Made by a program: the position numbers and the translations under genes. Of a stretch of DNA of 64,000 nucleotides, positions 40,963-50,859 are shown in pieces. Location: positions 396,150 to 460,149 of the forward strand of contig CAZOZL010000001.1 in NCBI GenBank assembly GCA_964584305.1, given 5' to 3'. Within the stretch, counting starts at the first letter, position 1, and each line of letters opens with the position of its first letter. The notes beneath the pieces are model-generated. The model did no database searches and was not told the origin of the DNA. It saw only the letters and a program-made list of their open reading frames with translations. Source of the DNA: SB11 sp964584305. Its GTDB lineage: Bacteria; Bacteroidota; Bacteroidia; UBA8524.

Positions 40963-43900
40963 CTATCGCAGTATGGTTACATTGCCTCTATCAATTGTTT
41001 TTGTTCCATCATGGGAGTACACCAATATATTGTACATATATATCCCTTCGGGTAGTACGCGCCCACTATTGTCAGTGCCATTCCAAAAACGTTCGCCATT
41101 TTTAGAAGTATATATTTCTTTGCCCCAACGGTCGTATATATTAATTTTTACACGGGCTATAAACACGCCCACGGGTCCAAAACCATCGTTTAGCCCTGTA
41201 CTGTGCCTTGGGGTAAATGAGTTAGGAATATAGTATGCCGCTTTTTGTGTTACACATACAGTATTTGATGTTGAAATTGCCGAGTATTTCCCTATGTTTT
41301 CTTGTGCTTCAATATAGTAGCAAAACAAACTGGCGGTATCTGTTAGCAAGCTATCTTCATACGCAAAGCTGTTTCCGTTCACATCTCCTATGGGCATAAA
41401 AAACTGCCCGTTTTCACTTCTATATATGCGGTACTCTAATATTCCTTGCGGCCAATTGCTATACCCTTCCCAAACCAATTTGTTTACAAATGGCTCTGCT
41501 GTTGCTCTTAATATAAGCAAGCAACCCATATTGCCTACTTGGCTCACATTGTTGCAAAGGTCTATGGCATATAAGCGGTAGCAATAGCTTTGGCTACTAA
41601 TATTGCTAAGTGTATCGTAAAAAAAAGTATCGTTGGCGGTGGTTGAGTATATTGTTTTCCAACCTGCGGTATAACGGCGAGAACGTTGCAATATGTACTC
41701 TTTTACATCTGTTTCTGGTGATAATGCCCATTGTACAAAAACTACATTGGGTGCGGATAGTTCACGAGTAACTCGCACCATATAGGGCGGAGAAGGCGGG
41801 ACGGTATCGTTGGCAATGGTTAGTGTGGTATCTGACAATGAAAACAGTCCTGCAATATCTAAATTGTTAGTTTTTATACGGTAGTTATACGGTATTTTGC
41901 AGGTAGTACCTACATCAGTATAGTTTACACTATCTTTTGGCAAGGTAGCTAATGTAGCCCAATCTATCCCTGGCTGGCGGCGTTGCACCTCATACTCAAA
42001 ATTGGTAAAACCTACATAGGGAGTCCACTGTATATTTATTTCAGAAAATCCTGCTGTTGTGCTAATATTACTCACCGTATGTGCGCTTGTATAAGCCGAC
42101 TCGTTACCGCAACTATCTATCACACTTATATAGTAACCATTGGTTTGTGTTTCTGTATTTAGGCTATTATCAGTATAGCTAATAATGCCACTTGAGGTAT
42201 TGTTTATAGTACCTGCCAAAACAAATGGCGCACCTGCTACACTACGGTAAATATTATACCCTTGTCTGTTTATTTCTGTCGAGGCTTGCCACTCTATTAC
42301 CACCTGCCCAAGTACGGTATTGGTGGTAAATACCGTTGTTCTTGCCAATGTTGTTGCGGGTGGAGGTATTAAATCATATACCCACGCACTATCAGTATTT
42401 GATTGTGAGGTAACTACTGTGCCGTTTACTGCCCCCACTGCCTCTACTCGGTAATAATAACTATTGTTGCACGAAAGCCCTATATCATTAAAAGTGAGAA
42501 TATTTCCTACGACACTTGTCAATAATTGAAGGGTAGTAGAGTCCCCTCTATAAATATTATAATTGGTTACAGCCCAACCTTTATAGGGTGTCCAGCTTAG
42601 GGTAGAGTTTAGGTTGCCGCCAGTAGCTCGCAATACCATTGTCCCGTGCCTTTCTGATGAGTCTAACGACACATAATTACACACATCGTTTACTTTTAAA
42701 TAGTAATAATTTCTAATAGAGTCTGTGGCTAAACCAGTATGTGTATAGGTGGTATCATTAAGTGATGAGATACTGGCTATTTGGGTATATGCACTGTTGC
42801 TATCCGTAGCATGGTATAGTAAATAATTTCTGGCAAAAGTATCCATTAGGCTTACTCTTTCCCATCTCAAAAAAGTTTCTCCCAACGGGTTTCCCGTAGC
42901 AGTAACTGTGGTGCTATAAAGCGGTACAGAGGCGGGCAAGGGGTAAGTTTCAGGAGTTATACAAACCGAGTCTGAATAGGCTATAAAACCTGTATTGTTT
43001 GCCGTTGATTTTATACGGTAGCAGTAGCTACTGGCAGTGTTTACTGTACTGTCAACAAAACTACTGTCGGCAGCACTTAGCACAGTAATTGGCGTATAAG
43101 CACCGCCATTTGTAGCTCGCTCTACTTCAAAAAACTGTGTACTACTGCCAAACTGTTTTGTTATGTTCCATTTTAGGCGTACTAAAGGTACACAATCAAA
43201 AGTTTCAGCCGTAGGAAAAATACTACCAATAGTATCCGATGGAGAAGACTGGTTGGAACTTGGGCAGCTATCTTTAGCAATTATATAGTAATTGTAAGTA
43301 TAATTTTTAGTGTTTAGCCCTGTTTGTATATAGTTGGTATCGTATGCCAATGTGGTTAGCATAGTATAAGCACCGCCGCCTGTGCTTTGCCATACCTCGT
43401 AAAATTTCACGTACGGGCTGTCGCTTTTGCTCCAAGCCAGTTCTATTGCGCCAGTAGCATTTACAGTAGCGTATTTTAACACTGGTGGCGCAGGGGGCAC
43501 ACTGTCTGACGGGGTGAGCCATATATTTATGGGGTTAGAAATAATAGCACAGCCAAACGCAGTATTAATAGTTACCCTATGGTCGGTATTTACAATACAC
43601 TCATTCAAGAAATAGCTAAGCGTAGTAGTAGAGTCTATACTATTATATGTACTACCATTGTAGCGGGCAATAGTGTAATTATAGTTTTCTTTGGGCAGTG
43701 GGTCATTCCATCTCAAATTGCCCTTTCCAGTACTTTGCCTGTCAAACTGTAACACCATAGTTGCTAAAGTATCGCTATTTGTACCATCATCTCCACAGCT
43801 ATTTACAGCACTTATATAGTAGATATAGGCCTTGCTATTGGCATTGTTTATAGTGTTATCAGTATAGCTATTTAGCAATCCTGTTGAGTATGCGGTATCC

Positions 43901-45282
43901 AGCAGTGTTAATCCTTTAGCCCCTGCTATACCTTTGTATATTCTATAAAAAGCCAAGCCAGAAGTATCGGCAGCGGCTTGCCAAGTAATTTTTATAGCAC
44001 TATCGTTTAGTATCTCTGTACACGCAATAGTGGGGGCATCAACGGTTTCAATGGGCAATACTTTAACCGAGTATGTTCTTTGCCGCTGATTACACTTATT
44101 ATCATCAGCAAAAACAGTAAAAATATAAGGTGCTTCAGCAATACGATCACAGCCGGGTGTCCAGCAAAACTGTGTGGTATCTGCATTTTTTCCTATAGCA
44201 TTGGGTAGTGTAGCATAGGGAGGGGTTAAGCCCTGTGAGTTATCAAAAATAGCCCCTACTTTAGTAATAAAAACAGAGTCGTTATCCAAATCAAAAGCCC
44301 TAATATTAAAGCAAATTTGGCTAAGGGCTTTAATCTGTTTATTAAACCCGCCAGAGTAAGCACTATCTATAAAAGGGGCTTCATTTGCTGGGCAAGTACG
44401 CACTATATACTGTATATCGCGCCTTGTTTTGCCCATTGAAACATAAGTGCCATTAAGGGTTTTTCTAAACTCTTCTACCTCAATAGCCATTACATAGTTA
44501 CCATTTTGGTTTACCGTTGCCGTAATTTCGCCAGTAGCAGGGTTTATACTAATGGAGGAGCCTGTGCCAAAAGGGAAGGTTTGGCTGTAACCATTTCTAT
44601 AATTTACAACACGGTAGGGAGGGGTTAAATGACTTAGGTTACAGCCCGTTTTATTAGGCGTAGGGCAAAAAATACCACCCGCACGGTAGGGACGAACCAG
44701 CCTAAAAACCAGTGAATCACCATCGCTATCAAAAGCATTTAGGTTAAATTTATTTTGTCTATTCCTACATAAAAAAGGAACAGGAATATTGAGGTATTGA
44801 ACAGAGGAATTTTTATAGATATGGCTGGGGACAAATACCGTCCATAATTGCCCTTGATTGTTTCTTATATTAGTTAAACCACTATTACGGCAACAACGTG
44901 CCCAAACCAAATTAAAACCAATAAAACTACTGCTTGAAGCACTTGAAAGGGTTACATTGCGCCTATAAATACCTTCTTCTATACACGCAACATTTTGGTC
45001 GATACAATCGGGCAAAACATTTTTTTTAGTAAATAAATTTACCACTATGTTTTGGTATAGCTGATTGTTGTGCGCATAAAATGCTTTTATAGTAATTTGA
45101 TTGTCTAACCCTGTATTTGATGAGTTTGAACAATCTCTATATACCTTTAATGTAAGCTGGTAAGTTGCATTATTGCCATTTACACTTAAAAGTCTATACG
45201 TAAAATCGCCGCCCATTGTATGCGATGCAAACAAAGATGTGCAGGAAAAAAGAATAAGAAAAAAAGCTGTTATTTTCCTCAT
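40963..45282 (-). CDS. giant secreted fibronectin type III protein with T9SS type B sorting domain
   Basis: A 1439-residue protein. The N-terminus is a signal peptide (ITAFFLILFSCTSLFASH). The first 400 residues (SHTMGGDFTYRLLSVNGN, YRDCSNSS, ARCCRNSG, DPNKAP-like loops) form a domain common at the start of Bacteroidota cargo proteins. From about 410 onwards about ten fibronectin type III-like repeats follow, each with paired motifs such as WQAAADTSGLAFYRIYKG, RWNDPLPKENYNYTIARYNG and YYISAVNSCGD. The end, YIPNSFTPRHSTGLNDGFGP to NVTILR, is the type B sorting signal. An adhesion or surface-scaffold role is likely. Frequent Ser, Thr and Asn suggest a flexible outer-surface protein. Confidence 0.92.
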   Translation of the reverse strand: MRKITAFFLILFSCTSLFASHTMGGDFTYRLLSVNGNNATYQLTLKVYRDCSNSSNTGLDNQITIKAFYAHNNQLYQNIVVNLFTKKNVLPDCIDQNVACIEEGIYRRNVTLSSASSSSFIGFNLVWARCCRNSGLTNIRNNQGQLWTVFVPSHIYKNSSVQYLNIPVPFLCRNRQNKFNLNAFDSDGDSLVFRLVRPYRAGGIFCPTPNKTGCNLSHLTPPYRVVNYRNGYSQTFPFGTGSSISINPATGEITATVNQNGNYVMAIEVEEFRKTLNGTYVSMGKTRRDIQYIVRTCPANEAPFIDSAYSGGFNKQIKALSQICFNIRAFDLDNDSVFITKVGAIFDNSQGLTPPYATLPNAIGKNADTTQFCWTPGCDRIAEAPYIFTVFADDNKCNQRQRTYSVKVLPIETVDAPTIACTEILNDSAIKITWQAAADTSGLAFYRIYKGIAGAKGLTLLDTAYSTGLLNSYTDNTINNANSKAYIYYISAVNSCGDDGTNSDTLATMVLQFDRQSTGKGNLRWNDPLPKENYNYTIARYNGSTYNSIDSTTTLSYFLNECIVNTDHRVTINTAFGCAIISNPINIWLTPSDSVPPAPPVLKYATVNATGAIELAWSKSDSPYVKFYEVWQSTGGGAYTMLTTLAYDTNYIQTGLNTKNYTYNYYIIAKDSCPSSNQSSPSDTIGSIFPTAETFDCVPLVRLKWNITKQFGSSTQFFEVERATNGGAYTPITVLSAADSSFVDSTVNTASSYCYRIKSTANNTGFIAYSDSVCITPETYPLPASVPLYSTTVTATGNPLGETFLRWERVSLMDTFARNYLLYHATDSNSAYTQIASISSLNDTTYTHTGLATDSIRNYYYLKVNDVCNYVSLDSSERHGTMVLRATGGNLNSTLSWTPYKGWAVTNYNIYRGDSTTLQLLTSVVGNILTFNDIGLSCNNSYYYRVEAVGAVNGTVVTSQSNTDSAWVYDLIPPPATTLARTTVFTTNTVLGQVVIEWQASTEINRQGYNIYRSVAGAPFVLAGTINNTSSGIISYTDNSLNTETQTNGYYISVIDSCGNESAYTSAHTVSNISTTAGFSEINIQWTPYVGFTNFEYEVQRRQPGIDWATLATLPKDSVNYTDVGTTCKIPYNYRIKTNNLDIAGLFSLSDTTLTIANDTVPPSPPYMVRVTRELSAPNVVFVQWALSPETDVKEYILQRSRRYTAGWKTIYSTTANDTFFYDTLSNISSQSYCYRLYAIDLCNNVSQVGNMGCLLILRATAEPFVNKLVWEGYSNWPQGILEYRIYRSENGQFFMPIGDVNGNSFAYEDSLLTDTASLFCYYIEAQENIGKYSAISTSNTVCVTQKAAYYIPNSFTPRHSTGLNDGFGPVGVFIARVKINIYDRWGKEIYTSKNGERFWNGTDNSGRVLPEGIYMYNILVYSHDGTKTIDRGNVTILR

Positions 45283-45389
45283 GTATTAATATGAACTAAG
45301 CATCAAAAATAACCTATTGTTCAATATAAAAAAGGGTACTCAAAAGTTTAAAGTTTTAAAAAAAGTAAAGGCTCTTAGCGGTAATGCTT

Positions 45390-45397
45390 TATTTTTG
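45390..45397 (+). promoter_or_regulatory. promoter -7 element of the KirBac gene
   Basis: TATTTTTG at 45390-45397 matches TAnnTTTG, 17 bp before the ATG. No TTG element was seen at the right distance. Confidence 0.4.
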
Positions 45398-45414
45398 AAT
45401 TTGAAGAAAACGTA

Positions 45415-46359
45415 ATGGCAAAAAAGGAAACCACCAACGACCCTGGCTTGGGGCAAAAATTTAGTAAACGAACCACACAAAAAATTATTAATGATGATGG
45501 TAGTTTTAATGTGAAACGCATAGGAAGTGGCTCTTTTCTTACCAATGCCTATCACTTTTTGTTGCACCTCTCGTGGACTAAGTTTACCCTATTAGTGTTT
45601 CTATTCTACTTTGTTGCCAATGTGTTCTTTGCCTGCCTATACTACTATATAGGGGTAGAAAATCTTAGCGGAGCAAATATGCAAAACGCTACCCAAGAGT
45701 TTATGAGTGCCTTCTTTTTTAGTGTGCAAACCTTTACCACTGTTGGCTACGGAGCAATATCGCCCAAAAGCACAGGAGCAAGCACTATTGCCGCTTTAGA
45801 GGCTTTAGTAGGGCTTATGAGTTTTGCCTTTATTACAGGGATGTTATACGGCAGGTTTTCTAAACCAACAGCTCGTATTTTGTTTGGTGAAAATGCCTTA
45901 ATAAGCCCTTATAAAAAGGAGGGGACAGCACTAATGTTTAGAATTGCTAATAAACGCCGTAATGAGTTAATAGAAACAGATGCTACGCTATTAATGATAA
46001 CGGTTGACAAAGCAGGCGAAGAATATACCCGAAATTATGCCCAACTCGACTTAGAACTGGACACTATAAAGTTTTTTCCATTAAACTGGACTATTGTTCA
46101 CCCTATTGATAAAAGCAGCCCTTTGTACCAAAAAAACATGAAGTTTTATGAAGAGCATGATGTAGAATTTTTATTGCTAATTAAAGCCTTTGATGATACT
46201 TTTAGCCAAACAGTGCATGCTCGCTATTCCTATAAATGGAGCGATATAATTTGGGGGGCAAAATACCAACGCCCATACAAAATAAACGATGATGGAAAAG
46301 TGATAATGCACCTAAAAAACCTAAACAATTACGATAAAATTTCTTTACACAAGCAATAA
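45415..46359 (+). CDS. inward-rectifier potassium channel of the KirBac type
   Basis: A 314-residue protein with the two-transmembrane Kir layout: first helix (about residues 60-85, FTLLVFLFYFVANVFFACLY), pore helix and filter QTFTTVGYGAISP (TVGYG selects potassium), second helix (about 120-145, LEALVGLMSFAFITGMLYGRF), then FSKPTARILFGENALISPYK and a cytoplasmic beta-sandwich domain. It lets potassium pass across the inner membrane and is probably gated by lipids or pH. Single gene, with a cluster of palindromic repeats downstream. Confidence 0.93.
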   Translation: MAKKETTNDPGLGQKFSKRTTQKIINDDGSFNVKRIGSGSFLTNAYHFLLHLSWTKFTLLVFLFYFVANVFFACLYYYIGVENLSGANMQNATQEFMSAFFFSVQTFTTVGYGAISPKSTGASTIAALEALVGLMSFAFITGMLYGRFSKPTARILFGENALISPYKKEGTALMFRIANKRRNELIETDATLLMITVDKAGEEYTRNYAQLDLELDTIKFFPLNWTIVHPIDKSSPLYQKNMKFYEEHDVEFLLLIKAFDDTFSQTVHARYSYKWSDIIWGAKYQRPYKINDDGKVIMHLKNLNNYDKISLHKQ

Positions 46360-46396
46360 TTATAAATATAAAACTTGGTGAAAATATTTTCTCTCT

Positions 46397-46423
46397 CGGC
46401 GGGTTAAAACCCATCGCTTTTAA
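46397..46423. repeat. interspersed palindromic repeat of the GGGTTAAAACCC type
   Basis: CGGCGGGTTAAAACCCATCG followed by CTTTTAA. The inverted copy is at 38171-38196. It is the first of three palindromic units between the KirBac and DinB genes. Confidence 0.8.
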
Positions 46424-46437
46424 GATTACCGTACACA

Positions 46438-46465
46438 GCAGGTTGAAACCTGCCGCAATTCATAA
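46438..46465. repeat. interspersed palindromic repeat, copy 2
   Basis: GCAGGTTGAAACCTGC is a perfect palindrome with CGCAATTCATAA after it. It differs from 27481-27508 by one base. Another palindrome, TAGGGTTTTAACCCTA, follows at about 46477-46492. Confidence 0.85.
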
Positions 46466-46499
46466 TCGTAACAATATAGGGTTTTAACCCTATTGAAAT

Positions 46500-47003
46500 T
46501 TACCTTAAATATTTCTGCGATAGCACCTCTAAATGGTGTGCTTCATGCCCTGCAATAATATAGCCTACTTCTTCAACAGTAAAAATAACGTTGCTGGCAG
46601 TACCCGTTTTTTGAAGGGTAGCATCACTAAAGCTATCAAATAACAGTAGTGTGCTTTGCCGTACGGCATTATATTCAGCTATTATTTTTTGAGGTTCTCT
46701 ATAATCAGCAAAACTATTTTGCACATAAACATCTTGGTCGAAACCGTGAAGACTTTGGGTTTCTCCTCTTGCAAAACTTAAGGCTCTACCACTAAAAATT
46801 CTATCCGTATCAATAATGTGTTGCACTAATTCTTTTACACTCCACTTTGTAGGTTCATAGCGGTAGTTCCATTTTTCTTGAGGGATTGAAGAGAGTATTT
46901 GCATAGCATTTTGTACCCCTTCGGCAAGTGCGTTAACAATGGAGGCGTGATGTTCTTTACCACGATTAATATAATTGTTGTAAAAAGTTGTTCCTACTGG
47001 CAT
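46500..47003 (-). CDS. DinB-family protein
   Basis: 167 residues from ATG 47003, preferred over TTG 47021 since the latter overlaps the upstream stop. The DinB/YfiT four-helix bundle with metal-ligand histidines is visible: KWSVKELVQHIIDTDRIFSG with the first His, and the C-terminal GHEAHHLEVLSQKYL. Family members act as thiol-dependent S-transferases or hydrolases, in many cases with bacillithiol or mycothiol; the Bacteroidota thiol partner is bacillithiol in some species. Substrate unknown. It is next to the 574-residue protein gene on the same strand. Confidence 0.88.
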   Translation of the reverse strand: MPVGTTFYNNYINRGKEHHASIVNALAEGVQNAMQILSSIPQEKWNYRYEPTKWSVKELVQHIIDTDRIFSGRALSFARGETQSLHGFDQDVYVQNSFADYREPQKIIAEYNAVRQSTLLLFDSFSDATLQKTGTASNVIFTVEEVGYIIAGHEAHHLEVLSQKYLR

Positions 47004-47007
47004 TTTT

Positions 47008-48732
47008 TTATCTATTTGCAAAGTTAAGACCTAATTGAATTCCCATGCGTATGGTTAGCCCCACGCTATTATTTCCTCTTTCATTTAGCACATCTCTATT
47101 CGTAATTTCAAAGTTACTATTATCCCACTCTGTTCTGCCTCCATCAAAAACAAAATATCCTAAACCTATGGCAGAATAAAACTCTATATGAAAAAGGCGA
47201 GAAGTTATTAGTGCGCCCATATTAAATGTAAAATCATATCTGGGTTCTGTTGGGGTAAAGGTTTGTGTAAAACTTGCATTAGTAGTTTTATTTCTTATAG
47301 TAGCCGTTAAATTTTCATATTTCCTATTAGTATATCTAATCTGAAAACCTCTATATATCTCTTTACTAATAAATTTTTTATAGGTATAGTAGTAGCTTAA
47401 CCCACCCCATTTAAACTCTTTATCATCAGCACCAATTACGCCTTGGCTATTGGTTTGTTTTATACCCAACTCGTGTAGCCTTTTACGTCCCCCAATTTGT
47501 ATGCTGCCTTGTAGGTTTTTGCTAATAGGGGCAAACGGTGCAAACGATACATAAAACTTTCTTCCTCTATTAGCACGCCGTTGCTGTTTGGTAAGTGCTT
47601 TATCACATTTTTTGTATTTATCTTTTAATTCTTGGGCTTTACTTTCATTGCCTATATACTCAAAATAGTTGGCTATGGTTTCGTATTCCGTACAGCTATA
47701 ACTTACTGCATAAAGATTTTTGTTGTCAAAAATTTCAGCAGCGGTTTTCACCAATTCTTTGTTGCTTTTGTTTTTTCCTTTACGCATCATTTTTAGCAAA
47801 AAAGTTTTGTTACCATAGCCGCCATCCAGTGCTTTTTTATAATACTCCATAGCCCAATTATCTTTGTCCAACTTTTCAAAACTTTCTGCTGCCTTTACCC
47901 ATACCTCCCCATCTCGGCTTAGTTCGGGTTTTTGACGGAGTACAGAGTTTAGTTTAGAGTAAGCATGGGTATAGTTTGCATAATTACTGTCTAAAATGGT
48001 TTTTATATCTTTACGTTTCAAACCACTCATAGAATAAATTAGTTTCTCCGCCGATTCTACCAATTCTGCATCCACTTTATGCAAGCCCTCGTAGTTGTGA
48101 TACCACATATGGGCACTCCACCAAAGGTTATAATCGCCATAATTATAAAAAGCATACACTTTTTTAGCCCATTTGGCAGCAGCAGTTTTTTTGTAGCTAA
48201 ATGCACTGGCTTCAGTAAATTTAACTAATAGTTGTCGCTCTAAGTTTTTTCTAACAGTGTACTTAATTATATAGCTTTTCCCATTGTTCTTATATCTTAA
48301 CGGGAAATAGTAGCCTTTAATAATGTTTAACTCGTTATTAAGCGCTCTAATTTTTTTATAATTAGCCCTATATCGTCCTAATTTATTTGTGCTTGCAAAA
48401 TCTATTTTTTTAATAATGAGAAGATAGAACCGAGCAACTTTCTTTTTATTAGCATCGTTTGAAACTCTCAAATATTGATCAAAAAGCTCACTGGCGTTGT
48501 CCAACACTTTTTTTAGTTTTGTATATTGTTCACGAGTTATTTTTTTATTTTTATTGGCATTTTCATTTTTGCTACCTTTATCTTTTCCATTTAGCTTGTT
48601 GCTCACCTTTATTGCTTTTTCGTAGGCTTTTATAGCTTTCGCTAACACCTCATTGTTGGTGGCGGTGGCAAAACTAAATTGTGCGGCTGAAAAAAATAGA
48701 ATTAGTACAAAAGGTTTAATGTAAGTTCTCAT
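47008..48732 (-). CDS. secreted helical-repeat protein with outer membrane-like C-terminus
   Basis: A 574-residue protein with a signal peptide (PFVLILFFSAAQFSFATA). Residues 40-360 are Lys-rich helical repeats resembling TPR or other helical repeat arrays (RVSNDANKKKVARFYLLIIK, AAESFEKLDKDNWAMEYYKKAL). Residues 400-574 alternate beta strands with aromatic residues (KWGGLSYYYTYKKFISKEIY, GALITSRLFHIEFYSAIGLGYF), as in a small outer-membrane beta-barrel or porin-like end. It may be an outer-membrane protein that binds partners through the repeats. The family was not recognised. Confidence 0.7.
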   Translation of the reverse strand: MRTYIKPFVLILFFSAAQFSFATATNNEVLAKAIKAYEKAIKVSNKLNGKDKGSKNENANKNKKITREQYTKLKKVLDNASELFDQYLRVSNDANKKKVARFYLLIIKKIDFASTNKLGRYRANYKKIRALNNELNIIKGYYFPLRYKNNGKSYIIKYTVRKNLERQLLVKFTEASAFSYKKTAAAKWAKKVYAFYNYGDYNLWWSAHMWYHNYEGLHKVDAELVESAEKLIYSMSGLKRKDIKTILDSNYANYTHAYSKLNSVLRQKPELSRDGEVWVKAAESFEKLDKDNWAMEYYKKALDGGYGNKTFLLKMMRKGKNKSNKELVKTAAEIFDNKNLYAVSYSCTEYETIANYFEYIGNESKAQELKDKYKKCDKALTKQQRRANRGRKFYVSFAPFAPISKNLQGSIQIGGRKRLHELGIKQTNSQGVIGADDKEFKWGGLSYYYTYKKFISKEIYRGFQIRYTNRKYENLTATIRNKTTNASFTQTFTPTEPRYDFTFNMGALITSRLFHIEFYSAIGLGYFVFDGGRTEWDNSNFEITNRDVLNERGNNSVGLTIRMGIQLGLNFANR

Positions 48733-48814
48733 AGGGGTAGTGTTTAGCTATATCAAAAATATAAAAAATTATTTTAACAGCTTTTTATGCCCTTATAGTA
48801 TAAAAAAGTAAATG

Positions 48815-49558
48815 CTAACAACCTGGCGGGTGGTAAAACAATACTATTTTCCACTGCCCATTTTGTTTGGCAATAGTCATTTGTTTAAAAATAGTTTGTG
48901 AGGTTTTGCTTTCGTTTATATAGCCTATTGTGCCGTTTTTTAATTTCACTTTTATATACCCTTTTTTTTCATCTTGGTTATAAATATAAAAATCGTACTT
49001 ATCATTTGCCGCCGTGTTGCTGCTAACTGTGGGCAAGGTAGTATAAGAGGCTTTGCCAACTACCGAAGCATTTTTTGTAGGGTCTCTAAATATATTTACA
49101 TTACTGTCTAATAAAAGTACCGTGTCGTAATTGTTATAGTAGTTATACGGTGGCGAGATTAGGTGTTCTCCTTCACCAATAATATTGGCATAAAAATCAG
49201 GGTTATCTTCTGTTTTTTTAGCAAAACCTAATCGTATATGCCACGCCGCCTGCTCCCAAAAGTTGTTGTAATAAGGTAAACCATCAACAGGCAAAGTAGG
49301 GTTTTGTGCATCTACATTTTTTATAAACTCATTTTTAGGGCAACGGGGGCAAACTCCGTTTATACTGGTAAGTATAGTATCTGCCAAAAGGGGACTAAGC
49401 AAAGCAATATCTCTATTTTTAATGGCAATGCTTAGTTGTTTTTTAAAAGTAGCAAAACTTTCATCCGCATTAGGTGCATTGGTATGCAAATAAGGGTTGT
49501 TTTGGGCAAAAGAAGTTACCGCTAATAAACAAATAAACAGAAATGTAATAAGTTTCAT
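48815..49558 (-). CDS. secreted protein with SH3-like domain
   Basis: 247 residues from ATG 49558, preferred over TTG 49567; MKLITFLFICLLAVTSFAQ is a signal peptide. The N-terminal half (residues 20-145) is unknown, and holds a CPRC pair. The C-terminal part (about 150-235), VNIFRDPTKNASVVGKASYTTL and VKLKNGTIGYINESKTSQTI, is an SH3b-type domain as in proteins that recognise peptidoglycan. The end PPGC carries a terminal Cys. The role might lie in the cell envelope, but this is inference. Confidence 0.7.
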   Translation of the reverse strand: MKLITFLFICLLAVTSFAQNNPYLHTNAPNADESFATFKKQLSIAIKNRDIALLSPLLADTILTSINGVCPRCPKNEFIKNVDAQNPTLPVDGLPYYNNFWEQAAWHIRLGFAKKTEDNPDFYANIIGEGEHLISPPYNYYNNYDTVLLLDSNVNIFRDPTKNASVVGKASYTTLPTVSSNTAANDKYDFYIYNQDEKKGYIKVKLKNGTIGYINESKTSQTIFKQMTIAKQNGQWKIVLFYHPPGC

Positions 49559-49606
49559 TAAAAGCAAAGATACACTATGGAGGTTTTTTGTTGGTTAAAG
49601 AGAATA

Positions 49607-50680
49607 TTAATCGCCCACACCTTCTTTTAAGCGTTCAGCATTTTCTGCTAATTGCAATTGTTCAATAATTTCATCAATATCACCATTCATTACCGCATCA
49701 AGGCTATAAAGGGTTAAACCTATACGGTGGTCTGTCAATCTACTTTGGGGAAAATTATAGGTGCGTATTTTTGCGCTTCGGTCGCCAGAGCTTACCATTG
49801 TTTTACGTTTCTTACTCACCTCATCCAGCCATTTATTGTGTTCTATTTCGTATAAACGCCCACGCAATACCTTCATTGCTTTTTCTTTATTTTTTATTTG
49901 CGATTTCTCATCTTGGCATTGGGCAACAATACCCGTAGGTACGTGGGTTAGGCGCACAGCACTGTATGTAGTGTTTACCGATTGCCCTCCAGGACCTGAC
50001 GAGCAAAAGGTATCTACACGCACATCGCTTTCTTTCAAGTCCACATCAATTTCATCAGCTTCGGGCAATACCACTACTGATGATGCTGATGTATGCACCC
50101 TGCCTTGCGTTTCTGTAGCGGGTACACGCTGTACACGGTGTACACCACTTTCGTATTTTAATATGCCATAGGCACCATGGCTATTTACATTAAAAACCAC
50201 TTTACTGTATCCACCGCTTGTGCCGTTCATCATTTCAAGCACCTCTATTTTCCAGTTTTTACTATCACAAAACTTTTGATACATACGGAATAAATCGCCT
50301 GCAAAAATAGCCGCCTCATCACCGCCAGCACCGCCACGTATCTCCACCATAGCAGGTTTATCATCTTGCGGGTCTTTGGGTATTAGCATCATCCGTATTT
50401 CCTCCTCCATAGGCTCACGCCTGCCCTCCAAGTCAGACAACTCTTCCTTTGCCATTTCACGCATTTCCTCGTCTTTTTCAGCATTCAAAATTTGTTTGGC
50501 ATTATCAATATTGTCCATCAAATTTTTATACTCGTTATATTTTTCAACTATTGGCGTTAAATCACGGTATTCTTTGTTTAGCAGTGCAAAACGCTTCATA
50601 TCAGCCATAGCTTCGGGGCTACTTAGCAAATCTTCTACCTCTTTCCAACGTTTTTTTATCGCCTCTAACTTATCTAACAT
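49607..50680 (-). CDS. prfA: peptide chain release factor 1
   Basis: A 357-residue class I release factor. The GGQ motif is in SSGPGGQSVNTTYSAVRLTH, and VPATETQGRVHTS contains the PxT tripeptide (PAT) that distinguishes RF1 (UAA/UAG) from RF2 (SPF). Helix-rich N-terminus (MLDKLEAIKKRWKEVEDLL) and the C-terminal RTYNFPQSRLTDHRI are as usual. RF1 ends translation at UAA and UAG; the existence of TGA stops implies an RF2 elsewhere in the genome. Confidence 0.97.
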   Translation of the reverse strand: MLDKLEAIKKRWKEVEDLLSSPEAMADMKRFALLNKEYRDLTPIVEKYNEYKNLMDNIDNAKQILNAEKDEEMREMAKEELSDLEGRREPMEEEIRMMLIPKDPQDDKPAMVEIRGGAGGDEAAIFAGDLFRMYQKFCDSKNWKIEVLEMMNGTSGGYSKVVFNVNSHGAYGILKYESGVHRVQRVPATETQGRVHTSASSVVVLPEADEIDVDLKESDVRVDTFCSSGPGGQSVNTTYSAVRLTHVPTGIVAQCQDEKSQIKNKEKAMKVLRGRLYEIEHNKWLDEVSKKRKTMVSSGDRSAKIRTYNFPQSRLTDHRIGLTLYSLDAVMNGDIDEIIEQLQLAENAERLKEGVGD

Positions 50681-50742
50681 TTTTATAAAAAATAATGTGC
50701 AAAGGTAGGTTTTTTTACTGTTTGTGGTAGTTGCACCTTTCC

Positions 50743-50830
50743 GTCATTGCTAAAAAATATTCTTTAGCTTGGTGAAGTAATCTTTAAAGCTATTTGCAAA
50801 GGATTACTTCGCAAAACCTCACAATAATGA
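50743..50830. repeat. BIME-like intergenic inverted repeat
   Basis: GAAGTAATC (50774-50782) and GATTACTTC (50802-50810) form a perfect 9-bp stem, and GTCATTGC (50743) and the imperfect complement ACAATAATGA at the other end form outer arms. The type 'GTCATTGC...GAAGCAATC...GATTGCTTC' is a widespread repeat in this phylum. Possible partial copies begin at about 18390 and 55980. Confidence 0.65.
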
Positions 50831-50859
50831 TAAGGTGATGCATCCATCATTGCAAAAAA

